From Sinorhizobium saheli (GTDB lineage: Bacteria > Pseudomonadota > Alphaproteobacteria > Rhizobiales > Rhizobiaceae): a stretch of DNA of 64,000 nucleotides. The position numbers were made by a program, and so were the translations under genes. The notes under the pieces are model-generated. The model saw nothing but the letters and a program-made list of their open reading frames with translations. It searched no databases and was not told where the DNA came from. Positions within the stretch are counted from its first letter, which is position 1, and every line of letters begins with the position of its first letter. The stretch spans positions 424,193 through 488,192 of the forward strand of contig NZ_LNQB01000083.1 of NCBI RefSeq assembly GCF_001651875.1, read 5' to 3'. Positions 17,245 to 26,004 of the stretch are shown one piece after another.

Positions 17245-17880
17245 ATGACCGGAGAGTTGGCGGTGTGGGCAAAAAACGCGTTGAATTCGACCTTAGCGCG
17301 TGTCGATGGCAAAATATTCGCACATCGGGAAAGTCTCGATTTTGCGCGTCCTCAGGCTGTGCGGCTCCGGTTCAGCGGAACGGAGGGAATTACCTTCTTT
17401 TGCCACAGGGACGGCGAAACCCTGACGTGGGATACGTCAGAATTGTCGGACGTCAACTTGGGTGAGTATGGCAAAGAACTGGTGGTGAATCTCGCAGATC
17501 ACACCCCTTGGTGCCGCTTGATTGGAAGGACGCTCGCGAGCGTTAGCGACATTGTCTCTCCAGATGGCCATGTCGCTGGGTACGAGTTCACCTTCAAGCC
17601 TGATGGGTATGTTCTATTGTTGAACCTGGGCACGACATGGTCGTGTTCGAAGAACCGCAGGACGTTCTTTGTAAGGAGGAGTCGTTCCTTAGCCGGCGGT
17701 TGGCTTAGGTACCAGATGGAGTTTCCTCCACCAACGACGGCGCACGAAGTCTTGACGCACTTCGGTATTTCTGTCGTCTCCGTCGTTCAAGCGGCTGAAC
17801 TCAAGAGCGCTGAACACGCTCTCAGACATGCGCGCGGCCGGCGAGGGCCCGCTCCAGGCCTTGGAGCGCGTCATGGATGA
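17245..17880 (+). CDS. Orphan hypothetical protein in low-GC islet
   Basis: I do not recognise this 211-residue protein. It starts MTGELAVWAKNALNSTLA and has a strand-rich middle (AVRLRFSGTEGITFFCHRDGETLTWDTSEL; YEFTFKPDGYVLLLNLGTTW). It has no signal peptide or membrane helix. A GCGAGGGA box lies about 7 bases upstream of the ATG. Its GC content is visibly lower than both neighbours. The last 20 or so residues (RHARGRRGPAPGLGARHG) are read from DNA that also encodes the end of the permease on the other strand. The native C-terminus may therefore have been lost at an insertion junction near 17815. A compact strand-rich orphan of this size could be an immunity-type or accessory protein, but there is no direct evidence. 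Confidence 0.55.
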   Translation: MTGELAVWAKNALNSTLARVDGKIFAHRESLDFARPQAVRLRFSGTEGITFFCHRDGETLTWDTSELSDVNLGEYGKELVVNLADHTPWCRLIGRTLASVSDIVSPDGHVAGYEFTFKPDGYVLLLNLGTTWSCSKNRRTFFVRRSRSLAGGWLRYQMEFPPPTTAHEVLTHFGISVVSVVQAAELKSAEHALRHARGRRGPAPGLGARHG

Positions 17881-18559
17881 GAACGGCGAGGACGGCGACG
17901 ATGAGGCCGCCCTGGAGCACGAAGGCGAGATTGTTCGACTGCAGCCCGGCGATGATCACCTCGCCGAGCGTTCTCGCCGCCACCGTCGAACCGATCGTCG
18001 CGGTGGCGAGGCTGATGACGACGGAAAGGCGGATGCCGGTGAGGATGACCGGCAGCGCCAACGGCAGCTCGATCTTGAAGAGTCGCTGGCGTTCGGTCAT
18101 CCCCGCGCCGCGCGCGGCCTCCATCACCGCCGGCGGCAGGGTCGTGAGCCCCGTCAGCGCATTCTCGAAGATCGGCAGCAGGCCGTAGAGGAAGAGCGCG
18201 ATCAGCGTCGGCTTCTCGCCGAAGCCGAAGATCGGGACGGCAAGCGCGAGCACCGCTACCGGCGGGAAGGTCTGGCCGATATTGACGAGGCTGCGCGACA
18301 GCGGCAGGAACTCGGCGCCGGCCTCGCGCGTGACGAGGATGGCGAGCGAAACGGCGACGAGCGCCGCGGCGAGCGTGGCGACGAAGACGGTGCGAAGGTG
18401 CAGCATCGTCAGCCAGAACAGATTGCCGCGGTCGTAGATCGCCGGCGCGTTCGCCTGCACCAGCGGCCTCAAGAGCGGCTCGAACCAGGCTGGCTGCAGG
18501 AAGAACGCCAGCAGGACGAGAAGCGCCGCCAGTCGAAGGAGAGTGGCGAGCGATGGCAT
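17822..18559 (-). CDS. Osmoprotectant-type ABC transporter permease
   Basis: A 245-residue permease of the glycine betaine/choline/proline (QAT, OpuC/YehW) class. It has five to six helices and the family EAA loop PPAVMEAARGAGMTERQRLFKIELPLALPVILTGIR. The ATG at 18559 overlaps the ATPase stop by one base or so (coupled). Upstream in-frame codons read arginine-rich sequence inside the ATPase gene and are rejected. It is the last gene of a four-gene operon and its stop overlaps the end of the convergent orphan gene by 59 bases. The inverted repeat AGAGCG-N7-CGCTCT (17804-17822) straddles the stop. Confidence 0.9.
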   Translation of the reverse strand: MPSLATLLRLAALLVLLAFFLQPAWFEPLLRPLVQANAPAIYDRGNLFWLTMLHLRTVFVATLAAALVAVSLAILVTREAGAEFLPLSRSLVNIGQTFPPVAVLALAVPIFGFGEKPTLIALFLYGLLPIFENALTGLTTLPPAVMEAARGAGMTERQRLFKIELPLALPVILTGIRLSVVISLATATIGSTVAARTLGEVIIAGLQSNNLAFVLQGGLIVAVLAVLIHDALQGLERALAGRAHV

Positions 18560-19497
18560 CAGCGCGGCCTCGCAGCGCGCTTCACCAGGCCTTCGAGGCT
18601 GACCTTGCCGAGGATCGCGCCGTCGGCCGCGGCGACGGGCAGCGCCGGCCGGCCGGACCACAGCAGTTGCGAAAGCGCGTCGCGCTGGCTGAGGCTTGCC
18701 GGGATCGGCGTACCTTCGGCCGCTCCCGGCTCGACCGCATCCCCGGCCCTTTCGATCGCCAGCAATCGAAAGGGCCTCTCGCTGGCGCCGATCAAGGCCT
18801 CCACGAAAGGGGTGGCCGGCCGCACCAGCATTTCGGCCGGGTTCGCATATTGCAGCACCTCGCCCTTGTCCATCACGGCGATCCGGTCGGCGAGGTGGAA
18901 CGCCTCTTCCATGTCGTGGGTCACCAGGATGATCGTGGTGCCGAAATGTTTCTGGATCGCCAGGAGGTCGTCCTGAGCCTTGGCGCGGATGATGGGATCG
19001 AGCGCTCCGAAAGGCTCGTCCATCAGGAGCAGGTTCGGTTCCGCCGCAAGTGCCCGGGCGACCCCGACCCGCTGTTGCTGCCCCCCGGAAAGCTCATGCG
19101 GATAGCGCTCTGCGAAGAAAGACGGATCGAGCTGGAAGAGCGTCAGCAGTTCCTCGACCTTGGCCTTGACCCGCGCCTTCCCCCAGCCAAGCAGGATCGG
19201 GACGGTGGCGATGTTCTGCGCGACGGTGCGGTGGGGAAAAAGCCCGTGACCCTGGATCGCATAGCCGATGCGGCGGCGCAGTTCGAAGGCCGGTATCGAG
19301 CGGTTGTCCTCGCCATCGATCCTGATGACGCCGGATGTCGGCTCGACCAGGCGGTTTACCATCCTGATCAGCGTCGTCTTGCCGGAACCGGAGGTGCCGA
19401 CGACGACGGTGATCGTGTGCGGCTCGACGGTGAGCGAGACGTCGCTGACCACTTCCGTATCGCCGTAGTGTTTGGTGATCTGGTCGAATTCGATCAT
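18559..19497 (-). CDS. Osmoprotectant-type ABC transporter ATP-binding protein
   Basis: A 312-residue ATPase: Walker A GTSGSGKTT, Q-loop AIQGHGLFPH, signature LSGGQQQR, Walker B LLLMDEP and switch VTHDMEEA. GALDPIIRAKAQDDL is typical of the quaternary-amine uptake family. A short C-terminal extension (PIPASLSQRDALSQLLWSGRPALPVAAADG...GKVSLEGLVKRA) looks like a single degenerate CBS unit; CBS domains sense ionic strength in OpuA. The ATG at 19497 overlaps the stop of the large permease by four bases. The very long upstream frame that reads through the permease gene is a shadow. Confidence 0.92.
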   Translation of the reverse strand: MIEFDQITKHYGDTEVVSDVSLTVEPHTITVVVGTSGSGKTTLIRMVNRLVEPTSGVIRIDGEDNRSIPAFELRRRIGYAIQGHGLFPHRTVAQNIATVPILLGWGKARVKAKVEELLTLFQLDPSFFAERYPHELSGGQQQRVGVARALAAEPNLLLMDEPFGALDPIIRAKAQDDLLAIQKHFGTTIILVTHDMEEAFHLADRIAVMDKGEVLQYANPAEMLVRPATPFVEALIGASERPFRLLAIERAGDAVEPGAAEGTPIPASLSQRDALSQLLWSGRPALPVAAADGAILGKVSLEGLVKRAARPR

Positions 19498-20684
19498 TGA
19501 ACCTTGCCCCGGCCACGGGTCGCCTCGACAAGCGCATCGAGCACGATGGCGGCGACGAAAGCGAGGACGACGGTCGGCACCGCTCCGAGAAGCACGAGAT
19601 CCATCGCCGTCTGGCCTATACCCTGGAAGACGAAGACGCCGAAGCCGCCGCCACCGATGAGGGCGGCAATGGTGGCGAGCCCGATGTTCTGGACGAGCAC
19701 GATGCGAATGCCCGCGAGGATCACCGGAAAGGCCAGCGGAAACTCGATGGCGACAAGCCGCTGCCGATCGGTCATGCCGAGGCCCCGGGCCGCATCGTTG
19801 GCGGCATGCGGGACCCCGGCAAGCCCGACCACCGTGTTGGCCACCATCGGCAGCAGTGAATAAAGGAAAAGCGCGACGAAGGCCGGAGCTACGCCGATGC
19901 CGCGAATGCCGATCGCCGCCGCACCGGGGACCTGCGCGGCGATCCAGCCGAGCGGTGCGATCAGAATACCGAAAAGTGCGAGCGACGGGATCGTCTGGAT
20001 GGCGTTGAGCACGCCCAGCACACCGGCGCGCAGGCGGTCGACGCGATGGCATAGTATGCCGAGCGGCAAGCCGATGGCGGCCGCCGCGGCGAGGGACCCG
20101 AGCGCGAGCGTCAGATGCCGCCCGGCCTCCGCCCGGAAGCTGGCCGCCCGGCTCGCATATTCCCTCATGATCGAAAGCCCGTCCCAGTGGCCGGAGGCCA
20201 GCATTGCCCCGAGGAGCGCCAGGATGCCGACGAGAAGGAGGACCCGGACGCCCGGCCCGGGGTTCAGCCGCGTCAAGGCGTCCGCAAGGAGCAGCGCGAA
20301 GGCGAAGACGAGCAGCCAGAAGCCGGAAGCCGGCGAAACCCGTGCATAGCTGCTGCCCGGCGGCGTGAGGCTGTCGGCGGCGATGCCGATCAGCAAACAA
20401 AGCGCGACGAGCGTCGCGAGGGCCGCAGCGACACGCACCGACACGGAACTTTTCACGAACGCAAGGATCGCGGCCAGTGACACGAGGGCGAGCAGCCCGT
20501 AGCCGAGCGCCGTCGGCAGGGCCTCCCAGATGGCCTTCGCCTCGCCCTGCACGATGCGGTTTGCCTTGAAGGTGGCAAACGGGGCAAGAAAAGCGCCGTA
20601 AGCCGCGAGCGCGGCGATGATGATGCCGAGCTTGTCGAGACGGAGGCCCGAGCGTTCCTTTTCCTCAATAGTGCCGATCGCCAT
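19494..20684 (-). CDS. Osmoprotectant-type ABC transporter permease (YehY-like, long)
   Basis: A 396-residue permease, longer than a normal OpuC-type permease because of an extra N-terminal block of membrane helices (LGIIIAALAAYGAFLAPFATF, ALGYGLLALVSLAAILAFV, AALATLVALCLLIGIAAD, FWLLVFAFALLLADAL). The conserved permease core follows, with the EAA-type loop PHAANDAARGLGMTDRQRLVAIEFPLAFPVILAGIR. This two-part layout matches YehY of the OsmF/YehZYXW system. I choose ATG at 20684; a TTG at 20705 is also in frame. It is transcribed after the binding protein, 77 bases downstream of its stop. Confidence 0.88.
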   Translation of the reverse strand: MAIGTIEEKERSGLRLDKLGIIIAALAAYGAFLAPFATFKANRIVQGEAKAIWEALPTALGYGLLALVSLAAILAFVKSSVSVRVAAALATLVALCLLIGIAADSLTPPGSSYARVSPASGFWLLVFAFALLLADALTRLNPGPGVRVLLLVGILALLGAMLASGHWDGLSIMREYASRAASFRAEAGRHLTLALGSLAAAAAIGLPLGILCHRVDRLRAGVLGVLNAIQTIPSLALFGILIAPLGWIAAQVPGAAAIGIRGIGVAPAFVALFLYSLLPMVANTVVGLAGVPHAANDAARGLGMTDRQRLVAIEFPLAFPVILAGIRIVLVQNIGLATIAALIGGGGFGVFVFQGIGQTAMDLVLLGAVPTVVLAFVAAIVLDALVEATRGRGKVQ

Positions 20685-20761
20685 GGAGCCGTCCGTTCGA
20701 CGCAAGATGGGAGAAAGCGCGGTCCGGCGCCATCGGACCAGCGCCCTCTCCTCCCGTCAAG

Positions 20762-21673
20762 CTATTTAAGGAAGCCGTTCTTCTTGAGGAAATCCTCGGC
20801 CACGGCCTTCGCCGGCTCCCCGCCGACCTGTACGCGGCCGTTGAGCTCCTGCAGCGTCACCAGATCGAGCTTTTCAAACACGGGCTTCAGGAGGCTCTCG
20901 ATCTCCGGATTTTCCTTCAGTACCGCCTCGCGGATGATCGGCGCCGGCTGGTAGACCGGCTGGACGTTCTTGTCGTCCTCGAGAACGACGAGACCGGAGG
21001 GCGCGATCCCGCCGTCGGTGCCGTAGACCATCGCCGCATTGGCGCCATTCGTCTGGTTTGCGGCAGCCGCAATCGTCGCGGCAGTATCACCGCCCGAAAG
21101 CGTGATGAGCTGTTCCGGCTTCAGCTTGAAGGAATAGGCCGTCTGGAACGCCGGCAGGGCGGCAGCCGAATTGACGAACTCGGACGAGGCCGCGAGCACC
21201 ACTTCGCCGCCGTCGGAGACATATTTGCCGAAGTCGCTGAGCGTCATGAGGTTGTTCTTCTCGGCAACCTCCTTGCGAAGCGCGATCGCCCAGGTGTTGT
21301 TGGCGGGAGACGGCGTCAGCCAGACGATCTTGTTGGCGTCGTAATCGAGCTTCTTCGCCTGTTCATAGGCCTTGGCGGCATCCTTCCAGGCCGGATCGTC
21401 GGCCTTTTCGAAGAAGAAGGCGGCATTGCCGGTATATTCCGGATAGATGTCGATCTCGCCGGCGGTGATCGCCTTGCGCACGACCGGGGTGGCGCCGAGC
21501 TGAACCCGATCCGTGGTCTTGATGTCGTTGGCGTTCAGCACCGCAAGAATGATGTTGCCGAGGACGCCGCCCTCCGTATCGATCTTGGAGGAAACGACGA
21601 CGTCCGCCATGGCCGCGGCGGAACTGAGCGCAAAGGCGAGCGCGGTACCGATAAGTGTCTTCATCAGGCGCAT
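20762..21673 (-). CDS. Osmoprotectant-type (OsmF/YehZ-like) substrate-binding protein
   Basis: A 303-residue periplasmic binding protein of the OpuAC/OsmF class, with a Sec signal peptide (MRLMKTLIGTALAFALSSAAAMA, cleaved before DVVVSS). The mature part has the family pattern KIDTEGGVLGNIILAVLNAN, EIDIYPEYTGNAAFFF and a C-terminal LNGRVQVGGEPAKAVAEDFLKKNGF. The ATG at 21673 is preceded by AGGGAG at good spacing. It leads the operon binding protein-permease-ATPase-permease. The ligand could be glycine betaine, choline or another quaternary amine; OsmF-type systems often have low affinity for betaine, so the true ligand is open. Confidence 0.9.
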   Translation of the reverse strand: MRLMKTLIGTALAFALSSAAAMADVVVSSKIDTEGGVLGNIILAVLNANDIKTTDRVQLGATPVVRKAITAGEIDIYPEYTGNAAFFFEKADDPAWKDAAKAYEQAKKLDYDANKIVWLTPSPANNTWAIALRKEVAEKNNLMTLSDFGKYVSDGGEVVLAASSEFVNSAAALPAFQTAYSFKLKPEQLITLSGGDTAATIAAAANQTNGANAAMVYGTDGGIAPSGLVVLEDDKNVQPVYQPAPIIREAVLKENPEIESLLKPVFEKLDLVTLQELNGRVQVGGEPAKAVAEDFLKKNGFLK

Positions 21674-22025
21674 GATGTTCTCCCTCGATGGTCCGACGAC
21701 CGGTCGCGGATTCCCCGGCTGCGTCCGGTCTGACCATCCCATATATGTCAGGGTTCGGCAAAGAATAGAGCGGGACCGCATATAGGAACCATCGGTTGAA
21801 CTCCGGCGGCGCCCGAGGTCGCGCGGGCGTTGCAGGTTGCAATCGGCTTGGAAGTCGGTCACTCTTCACCCGGGTTCCGCCGCCGCAGTCGAGGTCCGCC
21901 GGACCTTGTTCGATCGATCCGCCACTGTTTCTTTTTGCAACGCGTGCATGATCCGCCGGCTGAAAGCCCGCGTACTTGACCAGCAGCCGTGCGTGCAGTC
22001 CTTTGAAACCGCTCGGGGGCACAGG
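21674..22025. other. Divergent intergenic region, no clear features
   Basis: This gap separates the OsmF-like gene (minus) from the DUF4126 gene (plus). Apart from the ribosome-binding AGGGAG for the former and AGG just before the latter, I see no strong promoter, repeat or additional gene. A TTG-started extension of the DUF4126 frame back to 21837 has no ribosome-binding site and no family similarity. Confidence 0.4.
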
Positions 22026-22484
22026 ATGTCGACCTATATTCTTGCGCTCATGATCGGCGTCGTCGCGGGTCTGCGGGCGATGACCGCGCCGGCGGCCGTG
22101 AGCATCGGTGCCGCAGCCGGCTGGTTGCCGGTCGCCAACAGCTGGGCGGCCTTCATGGGCTTCCGCTTCACGCCGTATTTTTTTGGCCTGCTGGCGCTCG
22201 TCGAGTACGTAACCGACCAACTGCCGCGTACGCCGAGCCGCAAGGTTCCGCAGCAGTTCGGCGCACGCATCGTCAGCGGGGGTTTTAGCGGGGCGGTGAT
22301 CGGTACCGCTCAAGGCTCGCCGGTCGGCGGCGCAATCGCCGGGGCCGTCGGCGCTGTCATCGGCACGCTCGGCGGCTATGAAGCGCGCAAGCGTCTCGCC
22401 GCAATGATCGGCAAGGACCTGCCGGTCGCGCTTCTCGAAGACCTCGTCGCCATTCTGCTGGCGCTTTGGGTGGTGTCATCATGA
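22026..22484 (+). CDS. DUF4126-family membrane protein
   Basis: A 152-residue protein with four hydrophobic stretches: YILALMIGVVAGLRAMTAPAA, a segment around FTPYFFGLLALVEY, the glycine-rich GGFSGAVIGTAQGSPVGGAIAGAVGAVIGTLGGY, and VALLEDLVAILLALWVV. The AGLRAMTAP and TDQLPRTPSRKVP stretches match DUF4126, a family of small membrane proteins of unknown role. The ATG at 22026 has AGG directly upstream. Its stop overlaps the reductase start (ATGA), so the two are translationally coupled, which may hint at a redox-linked membrane function. Confidence 0.75.
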   Translation: MSTYILALMIGVVAGLRAMTAPAAVSIGAAAGWLPVANSWAAFMGFRFTPYFFGLLALVEYVTDQLPRTPSRKVPQQFGARIVSGGFSGAVIGTAQGSPVGGAIAGAVGAVIGTLGGYEARKRLAAMIGKDLPVALLEDLVAILLALWVVSS

Positions 22485-23857
22485 GCAGGCATTTCGACGC
22501 GATCATCATCGGCGCCGGCCAGGCGGGACCATCGCTCGCCGGTCGCCTGACGCAAGTCGGCAAGTCCGTTGCACTCATCGAACGCAAGCTCTTCGGCGGC
22601 ACCTGCGTCAATACCGGCTGCATGCCGACCAAGGCCATGGTCGCAAGCGCCTACGCCATTCACACGGCCCGGCGCGGCGACGAATACGGGATGACGACCG
22701 GTCCCGTTTCCGTCGATTTCGCCCGCGTCATGGCGCGCAAGGAAAAGGTTCGCCTCGATGCCCGCAAAGGCGTCGAGACCTGGCTCAAGGGCATGACGAA
22801 CTGCACCGTCTTCGAGGGTCATGCGCGCTTCGAAAGCCCGACCGAAATCCGGGTCGGCGACGATCTGATTTCCGGCGAGCAGGTTTTCCTCAATGTCGGC
22901 GGACGTGCCGCCATACCCGATTTTCCGGGCGTGAACGACGTGCCCTTCCTCACCAACAGTTCGATCATGGAGCTCGGCCATCTGCCACGCCATCTCGTGG
23001 TCATCGGCGGAAGCTATGTCGGGCTTGAGTTCGCCCAGATGTTCCGCCGCTTCGGCTCCGAGGTGACCGTCATTGAAAAAGGCCACCGCCTGATCGCACG
23101 GGAGGACCCCGACGTTTCCGATGCGATCCGCGCGATCCTCGAGAACGAAGGTATCCGCATTCGCCTCGGCGCCGAATGCATCCGCTTCGCCAGGCACAAG
23201 GACGGTGTCGCCGCCGGTGTCGACTGCACTTCGGGCGCGCCGGAGGTGATCGGTTCCGACGTGCTGCTTGCCACCGGACGGCGCCCCAATACGGACGATC
23301 TCGGGGTCGACAAGGCGGGCGTGAAGACCGATGGGCGCGGCTATATCGAGGTCGACGATTTCCTGCGCACCAGCGCGCCGCATATCTTCGCACTCGGCGA
23401 CTGCAACGGCCGCGGCGCTTTCACCCACACTTCCTACAATGACTTCGAGATCGTTGCCGCCAATCTCCTCGACAACGACCCGCGCCGGGTGAGCGACCGC
23501 ATCCAGGCCTATGCGCTCTATGTCGATCCCCCGCTCGGCCGCGCCGGCATGACGGAAACGGAGGCGCGCAAGATCGGCCGCAAGCTTCTGATCGGCACCC
23601 GTCCGATGACGCGTGTCGGGCGCGCGGTCGAGAAGGGCGAGACGCAGGGCTTCATGAAAGTGATCGTCGATGCCGTGACCGAAGAAATCCTCGGCGCCTC
23701 GATCCTCGGAACGGGTGGCGACGAAGCGATCCAGAGCATCCTCGACGTCATGTATGCGAAGAGGCCTTACACGACGATCACCCGGGCGATGCATATACAT
23801 CCGACCGTGTCGGAGCTGATCCCGACCGTGTTTGGCGACCTGTCGCCGGCGACGTGA
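22481..23857 (+). CDS. FAD-dependent pyridine nucleotide-disulfide reductase (mercuric-reductase-like)
   Basis: A 458-residue class-I flavoprotein disulfide oxidoreductase. It has the FAD Rossmann motif IIIGAGQAGPSLA, the redox-active disulfide GGTCVNTGCMPTK, the NAD(P)-binding GGSYVGLEFAQ, the second FAD contact FALGDCNGRGAFTH, and the C-terminal HIHPTVSELIP with the catalytic His and Glu. It lacks the N-terminal heavy-metal domain and the C-terminal Cys pair of true MerA, so it is more likely a general thiol or quinone reductase. Annotation as dihydrolipoamide dehydrogenase is less likely because no 2-oxoacid dehydrogenase genes are nearby. It starts at the ATG overlapping the DUF4126 stop. 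Confidence 0.88.
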   Translation: MSRHFDAIIIGAGQAGPSLAGRLTQVGKSVALIERKLFGGTCVNTGCMPTKAMVASAYAIHTARRGDEYGMTTGPVSVDFARVMARKEKVRLDARKGVETWLKGMTNCTVFEGHARFESPTEIRVGDDLISGEQVFLNVGGRAAIPDFPGVNDVPFLTNSSIMELGHLPRHLVVIGGSYVGLEFAQMFRRFGSEVTVIEKGHRLIAREDPDVSDAIRAILENEGIRIRLGAECIRFARHKDGVAAGVDCTSGAPEVIGSDVLLATGRRPNTDDLGVDKAGVKTDGRGYIEVDDFLRTSAPHIFALGDCNGRGAFTHTSYNDFEIVAANLLDNDPRRVSDRIQAYALYVDPPLGRAGMTETEARKIGRKLLIGTRPMTRVGRAVEKGETQGFMKVIVDAVTEEILGASILGTGGDEAIQSILDVMYAKRPYTTITRAMHIHPTVSELIPTVFGDLSPAT

Positions 23858-23951
23858 TGGCGAAGGCCATTGGCTGACCCGGCACTATCAGGCCGGTCAC
23901 CTCAAACTTCCGGGCGCGAACTGCCGTCTGCGCCCGCGAGCTTCGCAATCG

Positions 23952-24494
23952 CTATTTCACCGGTATCATGAGGTGGGCGTAGGGCGTGCCTGCCCACATG
24001 ACATATGGCCGGGACGTATCGGGCTTGGGATCCGTCGGATAGCCTTGCATCATGTCCATCGCATTGACGATCATGACATGCGGTCCGGTCTCCACCCAGT
24101 TGTTTCCCTCTTCGGGTTTGGTCGCGTAAGGATCGGTGTTGCTGGCGTCAGTGCCGCCGGCCAGCATATACATGAAGCCCACCTTGCCCTTGGGCGGCTC
24201 CTTTTTCTGGATCCATGCCATCGCCCATTCCATCGCGTTGGCATCTCCGCACATCGGGTCGGGGCCCGGCGTTGCCGGATTGTCCGGCATGCACCAGAAG
24301 CCGTTCGTGCCCTCCCTCAAGGTGCGCATGCTGCCCTTCTCGTCGATAGCGTGGATCGCAGCGCCGCTGCCTACCCCAGCGGGCGCGGCGGATTCAGCGC
24401 TCTTGATCAGTGCCGCGTCGTCGGCGGCCCTGCCCTGCCCTGCAACCAGACTGCTCGCTGCCAATAGTGCCGCCACCGTCAGAAGCCGTTTCAT
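23952..24494 (-). CDS. Secreted hypothetical protein
   Basis: A 180-residue protein with a clear Sec signal peptide (MKRLLTVAALLAASSLVAGQGRA, then ADDAAL). The mature part includes NGFWCMPDNPATPGPDPMCGDANAMEWAMAW, with two Cys that could form a disulfide, and PHVMIVNAMDMMQGYP near the end. I recall similar conserved proteins of unknown function in other proteobacteria but cannot name a domain. It is alone, convergent with the reductase gene and 131 bases from the next minus-strand gene, so probably monocistronic. It is expected in the periplasm. Confidence 0.75.
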   Translation of the reverse strand: MKRLLTVAALLAASSLVAGQGRAADDAALIKSAESAAPAGVGSGAAIHAIDEKGSMRTLREGTNGFWCMPDNPATPGPDPMCGDANAMEWAMAWIQKKEPPKGKVGFMYMLAGGTDASNTDPYATKPEEGNNWVETGPHVMIVNAMDMMQGYPTDPKPDTSRPYVMWAGTPYAHLMIPVK

Positions 24495-24625
24495 GGCCGT
24501 TCTCCCGGATCGCGTTCATCGTTGTCATTATATCCGCCGGCGGCCGTCTCCAGCCGCATTAGCCGAAACTAAAATGATAGCAGATCGGGCGCACCTGAAC
24601 AATTGAAGGGCGCGGCTCAGCCGGT

Positions 24626-25147
24626 CTACGGCTCGTCGGAGACGCCGACCCGGTGGCGGTAAACCATCTCCCAGCCCTGCCAGCCGGTGAAGAGGAAAAT
24701 TCCGACGACGACGAGGGAAATCAGCAGTCCCTCCGGAACCACCGCCTGGTCGCCGTTCGCATACCGCAGATAGAAGTTGATCGCCGTCAGCACGATTGCC
24801 GCCGCATTGCCGATGAAGTGGTACCAGGCGGCCGTCAATCTCCGCACGAGCGGTTCGCCCACGAAATCCGTCAAACCGGCGAGTGCTGCCAATGCACCGA
24901 ACACCAGCGCTCCTCCCAGCAACCACAGCGCCGCGGCGGACCAGGATGACGAACCGGTCTGCCAGAAGGCGAGATCGCAGAAGAACGCGGTCACCACGAA
25001 GACGACCGGAAACGGAATGAGCATCGGGTGGATCGGATGGCCGGCAATCTGCAACGTGCTGCGGGGGTTGCGGGTGGCACGCGCCATTTCCGGCGTTGAC
25101 GCGACTTCTTGAGCCGCGGTCGACGTTTCACTGTTGCCCAAGGTCAT
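24626..25147 (-). CDS. DUF2231-family membrane protein
   Basis: A 173-residue inner-membrane protein. After a polar N-terminus of about 35 residues comes the family start GHPIHPMLIPFPVVFVVTAFFCDLAFW, in which the conserved HPxHPxL motif begins the first helix. Three more helices follow (ALWLLGGALVFGALAALAGLTDF; WYHFIGNAAAIVLTAINFYLRY; GLLISLVVVGIFLFTGWQGWEMVYRH). The conserved histidines suggest possible haem or metal coordination in this DUF, whose function is unknown. No partner gene is close; its start is 261 bases from the mutarotase stop. Confidence 0.82.
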   Translation of the reverse strand: MTLGNSETSTAAQEVASTPEMARATRNPRSTLQIAGHPIHPMLIPFPVVFVVTAFFCDLAFWQTGSSSWSAAALWLLGGALVFGALAALAGLTDFVGEPLVRRLTAAWYHFIGNAAAIVLTAINFYLRYANGDQAVVPEGLLISLVVVGIFLFTGWQGWEMVYRHRVGVSDEP

Positions 25148-25408
25148 GGCGCTGCCTCCTCAAGCGGGACGGCGGCGGGCGTCGACGCCGCGGTTCAATT
25201 CGGCTCGGGGCCGGAACCGCGTAGAGGTGTCCGTTGAAACGCTCGACAACCTCCCGAAGATCGCTGCACCTCCGTTTCCGCGGCCGCGGATTGCCCGCAG
25301 TCGCGAAAATCGCAGGCAGCGACTACAAACGCCGCTTGATAGGGGAAGGTTCCCACGACCGCAGGTACGCTCTCCTGCGACCCCGCCCGAGGCAGGGAAT
25401 GTTCGCTC

Positions 25409-25864
25409 TCAGGCCGATTCCGGCGGGATGACGCCCTTGGTCAGGAGGAAGCAGCCGTAGAAGCGCGTCTCGCCCGTGGTGATGACGCAATAGGCCTTCT
25501 TCGCTTCCTCGTAAAAGGCGAAGCGCTCGATGCCGTACATGGGGGCGGGCTTGCCTTCGGCGCGGTCGATCTCGGCCTGCACCTCCCGCTGCACCGGCGG
25601 GATTTCGTCGGGGGCTCCCATGACTTCCATCCGGCCCACGGAAGGTTGAAGCGGCGTGTCGAGGGGCAGCACCGAAAGGATCGCCCTCATCGCCCGCGCG
25701 GCCGAGACATTGTCGATGTGGAGCAATTTCCCGAGCGTCGTCTGCCGGGCAATCGAATCCGATGGGAAATTGGTGTCGGAAATCACCAATGTGTCGGCGT
25801 GGCCCATGGACCGAAGCGCATGCAGCACGTCGGCGTTCAGAGCCGGGTCGAGGTTCTTGAGCAT
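25409..25864 (-). CDS. RbsD/FucU-family sugar mutarotase
   Basis: A 151-residue protein of the RbsD/FucU family, which interconverts anomers or ring forms of sugars such as fucose or ribose. Family residues include MLKNLDPALNADVLHALRSMGHADTLVISDTNFP, where the His of GHAD is the catalytic position, and the C-terminal FYGCFLLTKGVIPP. The length fits FucU (about 140-150) better than RbsD. The ATG at 25864 gives the standard MLKNLDP start. It is the last gene of the deoR-deoC-ALDH run, 140 bases after the ALDH stop, so it may help supply the right ring form of a deoxy sugar. Confidence 0.85.
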   Translation of the reverse strand: MLKNLDPALNADVLHALRSMGHADTLVISDTNFPSDSIARQTTLGKLLHIDNVSAARAMRAILSVLPLDTPLQPSVGRMEVMGAPDEIPPVQREVQAEIDRAEGKPAPMYGIERFAFYEEAKKAYCVITTGETRFYGCFLLTKGVIPPESA

Positions 25865-26004
25865 TCCTGTTCTCCTGCAAGCCACCGCCGGCAATATCCC
25901 GGCAGCGCGGATCGCATCAGGCCGTTTCCGGCACCGCTCGTCAACAGGTTGCGCGACTTTCTCCACGCTTCCGGCGGTTCCCGCCGCCGCAAGAATGAGA
26001 TCCC

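Noticed and set aside
17063..17248. A 61-codon plus-strand frame in the low-GC intergenic region
   Set aside because: No ribosome-binding site at its start, no hydrophobic or domain pattern, and it contains the perfect inverted repeat 17083-17116.
20685..20705. TTG start adding seven codons to the long permease
   Set aside because: No better ribosome-binding site than the ATG at 20684; the extension MRRTDGS is not family-like. Kept only as an alternative.
25148..25408. Possible gene in the gap between DUF2231 and the mutarotase
   Set aside because: The frames there (for example 25134-25460 plus) are Arg/Pro-rich with no ribosome-binding site and overlap the end of the mutarotase gene.
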